From: Chloroflexota bacterium
GTDB lineage: Bacteria; Chloroflexota; Anaerolineae; UBA1429
Assembly: GCA_012719135.1 (NCBI GenBank)
Contig: JAAYAW010000073.1
Span: 1 to 64,000, forward strand
Length of the DNA: 64,000 nt
Direction: 5' to 3'
Below, piece by piece: positions 7,971 to 16,141 of this stretch. How positions within the stretch are numbered: the first letter of the stretch is position 1; the number at the start of each line of letters is the position of its first letter. The notes beneath the pieces are model-generated. The model did no database searches. It was not told where the DNA came from and was given only the letters and a program-made list of their open reading frames with translations. Made by a program: the position numbers and the translations under genes.

Positions 7971-8444
7971 TTACTCCAGTGTGATCTCTCCGCTCCGGCC
8001 ACCGCTCTTGTGAACCAGGCGGATCTCGCCGATGCGCATGGCGCGATCGACAGCTTTGCACATGTCATAGATCGTAAGCGCCGCGACGCTGACGGCCGTC
8101 AGGGCCTCCATCTCGACGCCCGTCTGCCCTGTACAGCGCGCGGTGGCCTCGATCCGTACGGCCGAATGCTCCCTATCCAGTTCCAGATCGACAGCGACGC
8201 TGGTTAGCAGCAATGGATGGCACAGGGGAATGAGGTCGTATGTGCGCTTCGCGGCCATGATGCCCGCCAAACGTGCGGCGGATAGCACATCGCCCTTGGG
8301 GAGCCCGGACTCTTCGATCAGCCGGAGCGTCTGCGCCGCCATCCGGATTTCTCCGCGAGCGACCGCTTTGCGCTGGCTCGGTGCCTTGTCACCGACGTCG
8401 ACCATTCTGGCCCTGCCCTGAGCGTCGAGGTGAGTCAGTTCCAT
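7971..8444 (-). CDS. moaC: Cyclic pyranopterin monophosphate synthase MoaC
   Basis: Together with MoaA it converts GTP through 3',8-cyclo-GTP to cPMP, the first committed step of molybdenum cofactor synthesis. The 157-residue protein begins [18 protein letters not shown]. It has [46 protein letters not shown] and a C-terminal KSGG, all family signatures. The ORF track extends it to 8639, but those 65 residues lie inside moaA and do not resemble MoaC. ATG at 8444 sits 7 bases after the moaA stop with GGAAG upstream. Confidence 0.95.
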   Translation of the reverse strand: MELTHLDAQGRARMVDVGDKAPSQRKAVARGEIRMAAQTLRLIEESGLPKGDVLSAARLAGIMAAKRTYDLIPLCHPLLLTSVAVDLELDREHSAVRIEATARCTGQTGVEMEALTAVSVAALTIYDMCKAVDRAMRIGEIRLVHKSGGRSGEITLE

Positions 8445-8451
8445 CTTCCCA

Positions 8452-9441
8452 TCAGCCTCCGATCCAGGACATGCGGTGATGCGTGGTCGTGAGCGCCTCA
8501 TCCAGGTGGTGACGGGCGGGCTTGTGCGCCAGAGCGTCACGCCAAATCGCCGCCAGGGCGGCATCGTCCGCACCATCACGCAGCGGCCCTCGCAGATCGA
8601 ACTCGGCGTCACTAAAGAGGCAGGGCACCAGCTTGCCATCAGAGGATAGGCGCATGCGATTGCAGGAGCTGCAAAAGTGCTCGCTCACGGCGCTGATAAA
8701 GCCGATAGTCCCTTGGGCTTTCGGCAGGCGCCAGTTGCGCGCGGGGCCTGCACCGGTCACGTCGGCAGAGAGCAGAGAGCCCAGAGCTTCTTCGATTCTC
8801 GCGCGGATGAGGTGCGAAGGCACGTACTCGGCCCGGGCGTCCTCCTCTCCATCGCCGAGTGGCATGTACTCGATAAAGCGGACATGCCATGGCTCCGCAA
8901 GCGTCCTAAGAGCATAGTCGACCACTTCATCTGCGTTAACATCCCGCATGACCACCATGTTGATCTTGACCGGGGCGAGGCCGGCCGCGCGTGCGGCCTC
9001 GATGCCTGCGAGCGCGTCGGCCAGGTTTCCGATTCGGGTGATGCTGCGGTAGCGCTCAGGCCTCAGGCTGTCCAAGCTGATGTTCACGCGATCCAACCCG
9101 GCCTCTGCCAGAGCGTTGGCCATGCCGGCGAGGGCAACCCCGTTTGTGGTCATGCTGATCGACTCGATGCCGGGCATGGCCCGTATGAGCCTGACCAGGT
9201 CCACAACACCCTTTCGCACCAGCGGTTCCCCGCCGGTCAGGCGGACGTGGCGTATGCCTGCGCCCACCCCGATACCCACGAGCCGCGCGATCTCTTCCAG
9301 ACGCAGAACTCGCTCATGGCCAATCGAAGGGACTCCCTCCTCCGGCATGCAGTAGCGACAGCGCAGGTTGCACCGGTCGGTTACAGAGACCCGCAGGTAA
9401 TCAATTCGTCGATTGCAGGCGTCGAACTGGCTCTGGGTCAT
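8452..9441 (-). CDS. moaA: GTP 3',8-cyclase MoaA (radical SAM)
   Basis: A 329-residue radical SAM enzyme of Moco synthesis. The N-terminal [13 protein letters not shown] holds the SAM-binding [4Fe-4S] cluster (CxxxCxxC). The GTP-binding C-terminal cluster is in [20 protein letters not shown]. The protein ends in Gly-Gly, as in characterised MoaA where the tail is needed for activity. [11 protein letters not shown] and ISMTTNGV are present. The start codon overlaps the stop of the upstream moeA by 4 bases. Confidence 0.96.
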   Translation of the reverse strand: MTQSQFDACNRRIDYLRVSVTDRCNLRCRYCMPEEGVPSIGHERVLRLEEIARLVGIGVGAGIRHVRLTGGEPLVRKGVVDLVRLIRAMPGIESISMTTNGVALAGMANALAEAGLDRVNISLDSLRPERYRSITRIGNLADALAGIEAARAAGLAPVKINMVVMRDVNADEVVDYALRTLAEPWHVRFIEYMPLGDGEEDARAEYVPSHLIRARIEEALGSLLSADVTGAGPARNWRLPKAQGTIGFISAVSEHFCSSCNRMRLSSDGKLVPCLFSDAEFDLRGPLRDGADDAALAAIWRDALAHKPARHHLDEALTTTHHRMSWIGG

Positions 9442-10682
9442 GATGGCTGCTCTATCTCAGGCTCCTCAATCATCATCGCCGTGACCGTCGTCCCGGCGTC
9501 AAGGTCCCCGGTTCCACGCGGGATCAGCAACAGGGCATTCGCTCCCACCAGCGAGAGAAGCCGGCTGGACGCCTGCGACCCGGTTGTGCGGGCCCACCAG
9601 GCCCCGTCCCGTGCGAACACCTGCGCACGCTGGAACTCGAGGCGCGCGGGCTCGTGCCGGATGGCGTGGTCCAGCCGGACCTGACGCTCCGGGCGCCATC
9701 GGGCGGGCTGCGAGGCGAGTGCCCGGAGGACCGGTCGGACAACGACCTCGAATCCAACAAGCGTAGAGACCGGGTTCCCCGGCAGCCCGAGCACCGGCAC
9801 ACCCAGGACCGTCGCAAAGGTGAGAGGGAGCCCCGGCTTGACGGCCACTCTACCAAAGTGAACGGTCCCCAGATTCTCAAGTACGGGTTTGATGAGGTCA
9901 CGGGTGCCCATGGATACGCCGCCCGTCGTGAGCACGAGATCGGCTTCGGCAGCGGCCGAGCCGATGGCGCTCGAGAGTTGCGAGGCGGAATCGGGGATCT
10001 GGCGGACGGTGGTAACGGTGCACCCGATGGCTCGCACGGCAGCTGCAAGGACGTAAGAGTTGCTATCCCGTATCTGCCCCGGCGCGGGCACGGCGTCCTG
10101 GGAGGCGAGTTCATCGCCCGTCGCCAGGATGGCGACGCGAGGTGTCGGGTAGACCAGAGGCTGGTAGATACCCAGGGCGGCCAACAAGCCGATCTCGGCG
10201 GGGCCGAGGACGGTGCCGCCGGACAGGACGGTTTGGCCGCGGGCGACGTCCGAGCCGCGGGATCGAACGTTCAGCCCGATTTGAGCGGCCATCTCCGTGG
10301 CCATCCATCCCTGCTCTTCGCGCGTCCACTCGACGGGGATCACAGCATCGGCACCCGCCGGTAAGGCGGCGCCAGTCATGATCCGGACACATTCGCCGCT
10401 GGAGAGCGTGACATTGGCAATCGGGCCGGCGTTCTGTTCCGCAAGCACGCGTCGTTTCACCAGGCCATCCGCTGCGATGACCGCATATCCATCCATGGTG
10501 GAGGCGTCAAACGGGGGTACTTGCTCCTCGGCCGTCAGGCTCTCTGCAAGGACTGTGCCCGCCAAGATCGTGCCGAGCGAGGCAGGCCGGGGGGCGAGGG
10601 GAAGAATGCGCTCGGCGAGGATGCGTTTGGCCTCCTCAAAGGCGATCATCGGATAGTCACTCTCGGTCCTGAAGATACTCAC
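9438..10682 (-). CDS. moeA: Molybdopterin molybdenumtransferase MoeA (second copy in the operon)
   Basis: A 414-residue MoeA that inserts molybdate (or tungstate) into adenylylated molybdopterin. Seen: PPFDASTMDGYAV near residue 55, IMTGAALPAGADAV, ILATGDEL, TTGGVSMGTRDLIKPVL, KPGLPLTFA and LGLPGNPVSTLVGFEV. All MoeA domains I-IV are represented. The predicted start is GTG 10682 with AGAGG upstream; ATG at 10649 (MIAFEEAKRIL) is an alternative. It is only moderately similar to the adjacent moeA, for example SMGTRD here against SVGDFD there, so the pair looks like an old duplication with divided roles. Metal preference cannot be read from sequence. Confidence 0.93.
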   Translation of the reverse strand: MSIFRTESDYPMIAFEEAKRILAERILPLAPRPASLGTILAGTVLAESLTAEEQVPPFDASTMDGYAVIAADGLVKRRVLAEQNAGPIANVTLSSGECVRIMTGAALPAGADAVIPVEWTREEQGWMATEMAAQIGLNVRSRGSDVARGQTVLSGGTVLGPAEIGLLAALGIYQPLVYPTPRVAILATGDELASQDAVPAPGQIRDSNSYVLAAAVRAIGCTVTTVRQIPDSASQLSSAIGSAAAEADLVLTTGGVSMGTRDLIKPVLENLGTVHFGRVAVKPGLPLTFATVLGVPVLGLPGNPVSTLVGFEVVVRPVLRALASQPARWRPERQVRLDHAIRHEPARLEFQRAQVFARDGAWWARTTGSQASSRLLSLVGANALLLIPRGTGDLDAGTTVTAMMIEEPEIEQPS

Positions 10683-10692
10683 GTCGCTGCCT

Positions 10693-11913
10693 CTACCTTA
10701 GTGTGATGATCTGAACGTCGCTGCCCGCATCAAGGTGGTCCACAGATTCTGGGATCACAGCGAGCCCGTCGGCGCGCACCATCGATGTCAGAATACCCGA
10801 CCCCTGGTCTCCGGTAAGCCGGGCCAACAGCCCCTCGTCGTCGCTCTCCAGGGTTACCCGGAGGTAGTGACGTCGCGAATCCTTGCGCGTGATGGGTTCA
10901 GCCAGCCGCGCCCGGACGGATTGATGGGGCTGGAAAGTGCAGCCCAGCAGGCGGTGGATGGCCGGCTCGCCAAAGAGGAGCATCCCGAGCATCGCGGCCA
11001 CCGGATTCCCCGGGAGGGCCAGGAGCGGTATGTCATTCAGGAATCCAAAGGCCATAGGGCGACCGGGCTTCATGTTGACCCACCAAAAGTCCAGCGAGCC
11101 CTCGGCCGCCAACACCTGCTTGACGAGGTCGAAATCGCCCACCGACACGCCGCCCGAGGTGACGATGAGATCTGCCGATTGCCTTTGTGCCTCGCGCAGA
11201 CGTTGCACCAGGGACGACTCCTCGTCGCGAGCGGCTTCGAGGACGAGCGGCACTCCTCCTGCACGCATGGTCTGGGCGGCACAGGTGTAGCTGTTGGCGT
11301 TATAGATCTTGCCTGGTGCCGGGGCTGCGTCTGGCGGTAGAATCTCGTCGCCGGTGGCCAGGATGGCAACCCGCGGGCGCCTGCGCACCGCCACGCGCGA
11401 CTGTCCTAGCGAAGCGAGCATACCGATCTCCGCCGGGCCGAGAAGAGCCCCCGCCGCTAGCACTGTCTGTCCTGGCATCACATCCTCACCAGCGAGGCGC
11501 ACGTCGGCTCCCCTCCTGGGCCGGTTGGGAACCAGCAAGACCGTGCCATCCAGCCTGGCCTCCTCGAACCGCACGACGGTATCCGCGCCGGCAGGAAGTG
11601 GCGCGCCCGTCATGATGCGAACCGACTGGCCCGGTAGCAGTGTGCCCTCCCAGACGCTACCCGCGGGGACCTGCCCGGCGACATGCAGGCGCGTCACCCC
11701 GCTCTCGGATAGATCGGCATGGCGGATGGCGTATCCATCCATCGCCGAGTTGGTATGGGGTGGGATGGGTGTACGGGCGACCAAATCGGAGGCAAGCGCT
11801 CGGCCGCAGGCTTCGAGGATCGGCACACGCTCTTCGTCCAGGGGGGCCAACTGGTCCAGAATGCGGGCCCGAGCCGCCTCTACGCTCAGGATAGGGTAGC
11901 TGGACTCTCTCAC
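10693..11913 (-). CDS. moeA: Molybdopterin molybdenumtransferase MoeA (first copy in the operon)
   Basis: A 406-residue MoeA paralogue. Motifs: PIPPHTNSAMDGYAI, IMTGAPLPAGADTVV, ILATGDEILPP, NANSYTCAAQ, TSGGVSVGDFDLVK, MKPGRPMAFGF and LALPGNPVAAMLG. The GTG start overlaps the moaB stop by 4 bases (GTGA), so translation is coupled. Ten bases separate it from the second moeA. Tandem moeA genes are well known in archaea and some anaerobic bacteria, where they have been proposed to serve Mo and W cofactors separately. That reading is an inference here. Confidence 0.93.
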   Translation of the reverse strand: MRESSYPILSVEAARARILDQLAPLDEERVPILEACGRALASDLVARTPIPPHTNSAMDGYAIRHADLSESGVTRLHVAGQVPAGSVWEGTLLPGQSVRIMTGAPLPAGADTVVRFEEARLDGTVLLVPNRPRRGADVRLAGEDVMPGQTVLAAGALLGPAEIGMLASLGQSRVAVRRRPRVAILATGDEILPPDAAPAPGKIYNANSYTCAAQTMRAGGVPLVLEAARDEESSLVQRLREAQRQSADLIVTSGGVSVGDFDLVKQVLAAEGSLDFWWVNMKPGRPMAFGFLNDIPLLALPGNPVAAMLGMLLFGEPAIHRLLGCTFQPHQSVRARLAEPITRKDSRRHYLRVTLESDDEGLLARLTGDQGSGILTSMVRADGLAVIPESVDHLDAGSDVQIITLR

Positions 11914-12410
11914 GCCGGATCCTCTTTGTGCTCGAGATCGGTGCCCTGGGCCATTTGGAGTGCGTGTGCTAGAACGGGCTGAAGGATCTCCATCGCATCA
12001 CGGACGGCGCCTTGGCTGCCGGCCACGTTGATGATGAGGCATCGACCTCGCAACCCCGCGACGCCCCTGGAGAGCACCGCTCTCGGGGTATGGTCATAGC
12101 CTTTCCAGCGGAGCAGCTCTGCGAGGCCCGGCACAGGTCGTTCGATCACGGCCATCGTGGCCTCTGGCGTCCAATCTCGGGGTGCTGCACCGGTCCCGCC
12201 AGTGGTGACGATGAGGTCGATGTCGCCGCCATCCGCGAGGGCGCGCAGCTCTGCCTGGATCAACTCGGATTCGTCGGGCAGTACTCGTGCGGCTCGGACT
12301 GTGGCTCCCAGTGCTTCTAGCGAGCGAGCCAGGAGCGGACCGCTCAGATCCTCTCGTTCTCCGGCGTAGCCTTTGTCACTGATTGTCAGTACGGCTGCGT
12401 TGAAGCGCAC
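11910..12410 (-). CDS. moaB: Molybdopterin adenylyltransferase family protein (MoaB/MogA)
   Basis: Activates molybdopterin by adenylylation before metal insertion. The 166-residue protein has AAVLTISDKGYAGEREDLSG, TTGGTGAAPRDWTPEAT and VLSRGVAGLRGRCLIINVAGSQGAV, the MoCF-domain signatures. The ORF track starts at 12518, but GTG 12410 is preceded by AGGAGG at the right distance, and the 36 residues before it overlap the hairpin and riboswitch region. It is the first gene of the Moco operon. MoaB and MogA cannot be separated by eye. Confidence 0.92.
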   Translation of the reverse strand: MRFNAAVLTISDKGYAGEREDLSGPLLARSLEALGATVRAARVLPDESELIQAELRALADGGDIDLIVTTGGTGAAPRDWTPEATMAVIERPVPGLAELLRWKGYDHTPRAVLSRGVAGLRGRCLIINVAGSQGAVRDAMEILQPVLAHALQMAQGTDLEHKEDPA

Positions 12411-12432
12411 AAGAACCTCCTGGATAGGTAAA

Positions 12433-12457
12433 CGGCGCACCCATGCTTGGTGCGCCG
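12433..12457 (-). promoter_or_regulatory. Hairpin between Moco aptamer and moaB start
   Basis: On the minus strand CGGCGCACC, a 7-base loop and GGTGCGCCG form a perfect 9-bp stem, followed by TTTACC and then, 8 bases further on, the AGGAGG of moaB. It is the natural candidate for the expression platform of the upstream riboswitch. The U tract is weak, so it could act either as a terminator or by affecting ribosome access. Confidence 0.6.
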
Positions 12458-12469
12458 GCACATCCTGTG

Positions 12470-12590
12470 CCCAGCGGTACTCTCCTTTCCAAGCACGGGA
12501 GGTGCAGTGGTTTCCCATCTGACCCTTGCTGGCCAGGCCAGCGGGTCGCTCACCATGGCAGGCGCGGTAGGTGCAGCGACTCGGAGATCA
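12470..12590 (-). ncRNA. Probable molybdenum-cofactor (Moco) riboswitch
   Basis: The minus-strand leader reads CUCCGAGUCGCUGCACC, then a hairpin GACCCGCUGGCC/GGCCAGCAAGGGUC, then GCACCUCCCGUGCUUGGAAA, then GGAGAGUACC. The CCUCCCGU...UGGAAAGG...GUAC block closely resembles the conserved 3' half of the Moco RNA motif upstream of E. coli moaA, as I remember it. Its position ahead of a complete moa/moe operon fits. It needs a covariance-model search to confirm. Confidence 0.75.
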
Positions 12591-12609
12591 CGCGATTCAG
12601 CCTGGAGGT

Positions 12610-12615
12610 ATTATA
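12610..12615 (-). promoter_or_regulatory. -10 element of the Moco operon
   Basis: TATAAT on the minus strand lies about 20 bases upstream of the riboswitch. No good -35 hexamer is seen 16-18 bases further upstream (CTCGCG), so expression may need an activator. It is divergent from the yceD promoter. Confidence 0.45.
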
Positions 12616-12686
12616 CTCGGATCCCGACGGTGCGCGAGGAGAGCTTGGACGCAGAGGAGAGGCTTCACTTGCGTCTGCCTGATGTT

Positions 12687-12715
12687 TTGACACCGGATGG
12701 CCCGACCGCTATAAT
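12687..12715 (+). promoter_or_regulatory. Consensus promoter of yceD-rpmF
   Basis: TTGACA (12687-12692), a 17-base spacer and TATAAT (12710-12715): a perfect sigma-70-type promoter. The predicted start point is near 12722, which puts the upstream 99 residues of the ORF-track protein outside the transcript. Confidence 0.85.
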
Positions 12716-12743
12716 GCCGCATGACTTGATGGAAGAGAGCGAT

Positions 12744-13310
12744 ATGCTTGCGTTCAACGTTGCGCAACTGCTCAAGGAACCAGTAGGCCACTCTCGAGCG
12801 CACGAACTGTCCGGTGAGTTGTTCGAGGTGGACGAGCGCAATCGAGGACCGATTGCTGTCAGCGGACAGGTCATGCTGGTGCGTACTCCCTCGGGGGTGC
12901 TGGCTACGGGCACGGCCGATGTCATGCTCGAAGTAGCCTGCCGGCGATGCCTTGAGCCCGTAAAGCGTACCGTCCAGATTGAGGTTGAAGACGAATTCGT
13001 CCCCTCGATCGACGTGGTTACTGGGAGGCCACTGCCGGTTGACGATGACGTGAGCGCCGAGCTGGTCATCGATGAGCATCACACGCTCGACCTTACCGAG
13101 GTGCTCTGGCAGTATGCTGTGGCTGAGACTCTGGAGCCAGCATATTGCTCCAGTGACTGCCGGGGACTATGCCCCCAGTGTGGTGCCAATCTCAACCTGG
13201 GGCCATGTGCCTGCAAGACGGACCAGATCGATCCGAGGCTCGCCGTATTGGCGGACCTGCTGGATGGATCTGAGCAGCCTGATACGACTGAAGAAGGGGT
13301 AATCGAATGA
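12744..13310 (+). CDS. yceD: YceD family protein (DUF177)
   Basis: A 188-residue protein of the DUF177/YceD family, which is linked to 23S rRNA maturation in bacteria and plants and is nearly always encoded upstream of rpmF. Seen: CRRCLEPVKRTVQIEVEDEFVP in the middle, then DLTEVLWQYAVAETLEPAYC and a C-terminal zinc-knuckle-like CSSDCRGLCPQCGANLNLGPCAC. I chose ATG 12744 (MLAFNVAQLL). It follows GGAAGAGAG and lies just downstream of the consensus promoter, whereas the ORF-track start at 12447 is upstream of that promoter. Its stop overlaps the rpmF start by 4 bases. Confidence 0.9.
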   Translation: MLAFNVAQLLKEPVGHSRAHELSGELFEVDERNRGPIAVSGQVMLVRTPSGVLATGTADVMLEVACRRCLEPVKRTVQIEVEDEFVPSIDVVTGRPLPVDDDVSAELVIDEHHTLDLTEVLWQYAVAETLEPAYCSSDCRGLCPQCGANLNLGPCACKTDQIDPRLAVLADLLDGSEQPDTTEEGVIE

Positions 13311-13489
13311 CACCGCTACCGAAAAGGAAGCACTCTCACGGCCGTACCCGGCGCCGCCGGGCACACGATCACCTGACGGTTGTGAACCTGGTGGAATGCC
13401 CGTCGTGCCACGCGATGCGCCTGCCGCACACCGTGTGCTCTGCCTGTGGCTCCTACCGGGGCAAGGTCGTTCTCGCCGCGCAGAGCTGA
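13307..13489 (+). CDS. rpmF: Large ribosomal subunit protein bL32
   Basis: A 60-residue ribosomal protein. The basic N-terminus MTPLPKRKHSHGRTRRRRAH is followed by a zinc-ribbon with CPSC and CSAC pairs. The ATG overlaps the yceD stop (ATGA), giving the classical yceD-rpmF pair. The usual plsX/fabH neighbours do not follow; a terminator and an Asp23 gene come next. Confidence 0.96.
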   Translation: MTPLPKRKHSHGRTRRRRAHDHLTVVNLVECPSCHAMRLPHTVCSACGSYRGKVVLAAQS

Positions 13490-13510
13490 GTCCGGAGCCG
13501 CGAATTAGCA

Positions 13511-13550
13511 ACGGGCCGATCGAGGACGGGCGCCTCGCGGCCCGTTTGTT
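13511..13550 (+). terminator. Intrinsic terminator after rpmF
   Basis: ACGGGCCG (13511-13518) pairs with CGGCCCGT (13538-13545). An inner CGAGG/CCTCG stem sits inside the loop, and TTGTT follows. This ends the yceD-rpmF unit. Confidence 0.8.
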
Positions 13551-13590
13551 CGGTTGAAAGCCCTGGATCGGGCCAGAAGATGGGGGAAAG

Positions 13591-13941
13591 ATGGGAGATG
13601 GCAAGCTCGGAACAGTGCGGATTTCTCCGCAAGTGCTCGCTACCATCGCGCGGCTGACGACAGTCTCGGTTCCGGGAGTCGCGAGCCTGTACCACGACTT
13701 TTCCAGCGACGTGGGCCGTCTCTTTCGCGGCAAGGGCGGTGGAGGAGTGAGCGTGGAGGTCGTGGATGGTGCCGTGCGCGTCGATCTAGGGATCGTCGCG
13801 GACAAAGACGTCAATCTCTACGATCTGGGGCTCGAGATCCAGACTCAGGTCGCGCGTGCCATCAAGGAAATGGTCGGCATGCCCGTGCTGGCGGTGAACG
13901 TGCACATCGCGAACGTTGCGATGGGGCTCTCCGCCGAGTGA
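13591..13941 (+). CDS. Asp23/Gls24 family envelope stress protein
   Basis: A 116-residue Asp23 domain protein: GTVRISPQVLATIARLTTVSVPGVASL at the N-terminus and DLGLEIQTQVARAIKEMVGMPVLAVNVHI at the C-terminus. Members are abundant cytosolic proteins tied to cell-envelope stress and are often encoded just upstream of nusB, as here. The membrane partner type, AmaP, is encoded far away at 40042 in this window. The start ATG follows a GGGGGAAAG sequence. The molecular role remains uncertain for the family. Confidence 0.9.
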   Translation: MGDGKLGTVRISPQVLATIARLTTVSVPGVASLYHDFSSDVGRLFRGKGGGGVSVEVVDGAVRVDLGIVADKDVNLYDLGLEIQTQVARAIKEMVGMPVLAVNVHIANVAMGLSAE

Positions 13942-13963
13942 TATCTGCAAGCGGCGTGTCCCA

Positions 13964-14431
13964 ATGAAGCCAAGACGCAAGGCGCGGATCATCGCCCTAC
14001 AGGTGCTCTTTGAGGTGGACCTCACGGGACACAACCCCGAATTCGCCCTGCGCGAGAGGCTCCAAGAGCAGCCTGTCCCCGAATCGGGGGAGGTGTTTGG
14101 CAGACGCCTGCTGGCGGATGCGCTCAGTCACCGTGAGATCCTGGACGTGATCATCCAGCGTATCGCGCCCGAGTGGCCTCTGGATCAGATGGCTCCCGTG
14201 GACCGTAATATCTTGCGCTTGGCCGCGCAGGAGTTGCTCTACGGTGAAGACACGCCTCCCAAGGTGGCCATCAATGAGGCCGTCGAACTGGCCAAGCTCT
14301 TTGGCAGCGAGAGCTCGGGGCGGTTTGTGAATGGCGTGCTCGGCACGCTACTGAACCAGCGGCAGGAGTTGATGGCCACTTATCACATCACTCCGGTGAC
14401 ATACGAAGGAACAGAGATCGAAGAGGCCTAG
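13964..14431 (+). CDS. nusB: Transcription antitermination factor NusB
   Basis: A 155-residue all-helical RNA-binding factor. With NusE it binds boxA RNA in rRNA operon antitermination. Seen: RKARIIALQVLFEVDLTGH at the N-terminus, then RNILRLAAQELLYGEDTPPKVAINEAVELAKLFGSESSGRFVNGVLG, the strongest NusB signature. The ORF-track start at 13916 adds 16 residues lying in asp23; MKPRRKAR at 13964 matches the normal start. It is 22 bases downstream of the Asp23 gene. Confidence 0.95.
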   Translation: MKPRRKARIIALQVLFEVDLTGHNPEFALRERLQEQPVPESGEVFGRRLLADALSHREILDVIIQRIAPEWPLDQMAPVDRNILRLAAQELLYGEDTPPKVAINEAVELAKLFGSESSGRFVNGVLGTLLNQRQELMATYHITPVTYEGTEIEEA

Positions 14432-14478
14432 ACCCCTCTGGCGTCTGGCAGTGTCATGCAAGGAGGCTTGCACGCGCG

Positions 14479-15129
14479 ATGTTTGGCATAGGTCTCTTGG
14501 AACTAATCACCATCTTGGTTCTCGCCACATTGGTCGTGGGCCCTGAGGGCATGGTCAAGTTCGCGGGTCAACTCGGCCAGTGGCTGGCCAAGTTCCGTCG
14601 CGAGACACAGGGCATTACTCAGGAGTTCAAGGAAGCCTTTGACCTTGAGCTAATGAACCCCACCTCCGAGAGCAATCCGCGCGCGGGTGCCGGGGGAGAC
14701 CCCTCCGCGACCAACCGCCAGTGGAATCTGCCCACCACCAATGAGAACGAGAAAGCCATCGAGGTCGGCCGTCCGAGTGCCGAGCCGGCGGTGGAAGACC
14801 CTTCTGCTGCTGCGTCCCCTGCTACAGAACCCCATCGCGACATACCGCCGGCGCTTGCCCAGGCGATGGCCGCTAGCCAGGGCATCCCCTACGGTGGGGT
14901 AGAGGGGGCGGACGATCAGACGAAGGTGAGCCCGGAGGTCGTGGAGTTGGCTGTTGAGGTATCACCGGACGCCGAGCCCGTTGAGCTGGGCATCGCCCAG
15001 TGGGTCCCGGAGGATGACGATATCGAAGCGACCGTCGTCGGTGAGCCGGTGTGGGTGCAAGCTCCGGACGAAGACACCGGCGAGAAGGGCGACGACGCTG
15101 GTCGTAACGGCGCGGAGGATGTCGCGTGA
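14479..15129 (+). CDS. tatB: Sec-independent protein translocase TatA/TatB-type subunit
   Basis: A 216-residue protein with one N-terminal membrane helix (FGIGLLELITILVLATLVVGPE), a hinge with the conserved Pro-Glu and an amphipathic helix (LGQWLAKFRRETQGITQEFKEAF). A long acidic, Pro/Ala-rich and poorly conserved tail makes up about 150 residues. The E in GLLELITI and the order tatB-tatC point to TatB rather than TatA, but length and tail alone cannot prove it. AAGGAGG lies upstream. The stop overlaps the tatC start by 4 bases. Confidence 0.85.
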   Translation: MFGIGLLELITILVLATLVVGPEGMVKFAGQLGQWLAKFRRETQGITQEFKEAFDLELMNPTSESNPRAGAGGDPSATNRQWNLPTTNENEKAIEVGRPSAEPAVEDPSAAASPATEPHRDIPPALAQAMAASQGIPYGGVEGADDQTKVSPEVVELAVEVSPDAEPVELGIAQWVPEDDDIEATVVGEPVWVQAPDEDTGEKGDDAGRNGAEDVA

Positions 15130-15869
15130 GCACGTATACGGATCGCGAACTCTCGATCATGGAGCATCTCCTCGAGCTCCGCACGAGGCTGATGTGGGCT
15201 GTGATCGCGCTGGTGATCGGGACGGCCATCGGTACGATCTTTACGGAACGGGTGCTTGGGCTTCTGACTATCCCGCTCGGCGATAATGTGCCGCAAGCCA
15301 TTGCCCCCACTGAAGCCATCCTGGTCTACTTTCGGATCGCGCTCATCCTTGGCGTCACCATTGCCATGCCCGTCATCGTCTACGAGATCATCCTGTTCTT
15401 GCTGCCCGGCCTGTTGCCGTCCGAGCGCAAGTACCTGACGATGCTGGTCCCCGGTGCAGGTGTTTCTTTCGCGGCCGGCGTCGCTTTTGCCGTGTTCGTC
15501 ATGATGCCGGGAATGGTTCAGTTCATGCAAGGATTCCTCACGAGTATTGTTGAAAACAACTGGACCTTGCAGAACTATATCAATTTCGTGACTTTTGTGA
15601 TGTTTTGGATGGGCATACTCTTTGAGATGCCTCTGGTCATCTTCTTTCTGGCGAAACTCGGAGTCGTCTCCGTGGCGCAGCTATCCAAGGCGCGCCGATG
15701 GGCAGCCATGGCCAGTGCCTTGGTGGCCGCCATCGTTACACCCACCCATGACCCGGTGAATATGCTCGTGCTGATGGTGCCTCTTGTGGTGCTGTACGAG
15801 ATCGGGATCCTGCTCGCCCGTTTTGCCAAGCCAAAGACGGACGAGGCAGCCGAGACCATGATCGCCTAG
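15126..15869 (+). CDS. tatC: Twin-arginine translocase subunit TatC
   Basis: A 247-residue polytopic membrane protein, the receptor core of the Tat export pathway for folded (often cofactor-containing) proteins. The N-terminal SIMEHLLELRTRLMWAV contains the conserved glutamate region that binds the RR signal. Six hydrophobic segments follow, with FLLPGLLPSERKY and ALVAAIVTPTHDPVNMLVLMVPLVVLYEIGIL at the C-terminal end. The GTG start overlaps the tatB stop. Molybdoenzymes are classical Tat cargo, so it goes well with the Moco operon nearby. Confidence 0.94.
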   Translation: MSTYTDRELSIMEHLLELRTRLMWAVIALVIGTAIGTIFTERVLGLLTIPLGDNVPQAIAPTEAILVYFRIALILGVTIAMPVIVYEIILFLLPGLLPSERKYLTMLVPGAGVSFAAGVAFAVFVMMPGMVQFMQGFLTSIVENNWTLQNYINFVTFVMFWMGILFEMPLVIFFLAKLGVVSVAQLSKARRWAAMASALVAAIVTPTHDPVNMLVLMVPLVVLYEIGILLARFAKPKTDEAAETMIA

Positions 15870-16007
15870 CAGATCGGGCGTGGTGACCGTCTGACTCGCC
15901 TTGGCAGGCATCTCCTGGTGTGTGGCTCCAAGCCGATGGGCTCCCCTGGATAGGATCGGAGTGTCGCAGTCCGGGTATCGCAGATGCATACATGGGGACG
16001 CAAGGAA

Positions 16008-16036
16008 CAGCGGCCAGCATCAGCTGCTGGCCGCTG
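16008..16036. terminator. Bidirectional hairpin between tatC and bcp
   Basis: CAGCGGCCAGCA (16008-16019), loop TCAGC and TGCTGGCCGCTG (16025-16036) form a perfect 12-bp stem between convergent genes. T-rich flanks are short, so efficiency is uncertain. The rest of 15870-16141 shows no gene. Confidence 0.65.
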
Positions 16037-16141
16037 CTTGATCGTGCGTGGTGCCGCACTCCCCGAAACGGATGGCGAACCGCTCGGCGCGGTGGGTCCG
16101 CTTCGGATGGTGCGTCCCTGGTAGCGTCGAAACGCCAGGCT

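Noticed and set aside
8445-8639. N-terminal 65-residue extension of MoaC in the ORF track
   Set aside because: It lies inside moaA in another frame, lacks MoaC similarity, and ATG 8444 is correctly spaced after the moaA stop.
8677-9684. 335-residue plus-strand ORF over moaA/moeA
   Set aside because: It crosses two well-defined minus-strand genes and has no recognisable domain.
12447-12743. 99-residue N-terminal extension of the YceD ORF
   Set aside because: It runs through the Moco leader region and lies upstream of the consensus TTGACA-17-TATAAT promoter, so it cannot be on the transcript.
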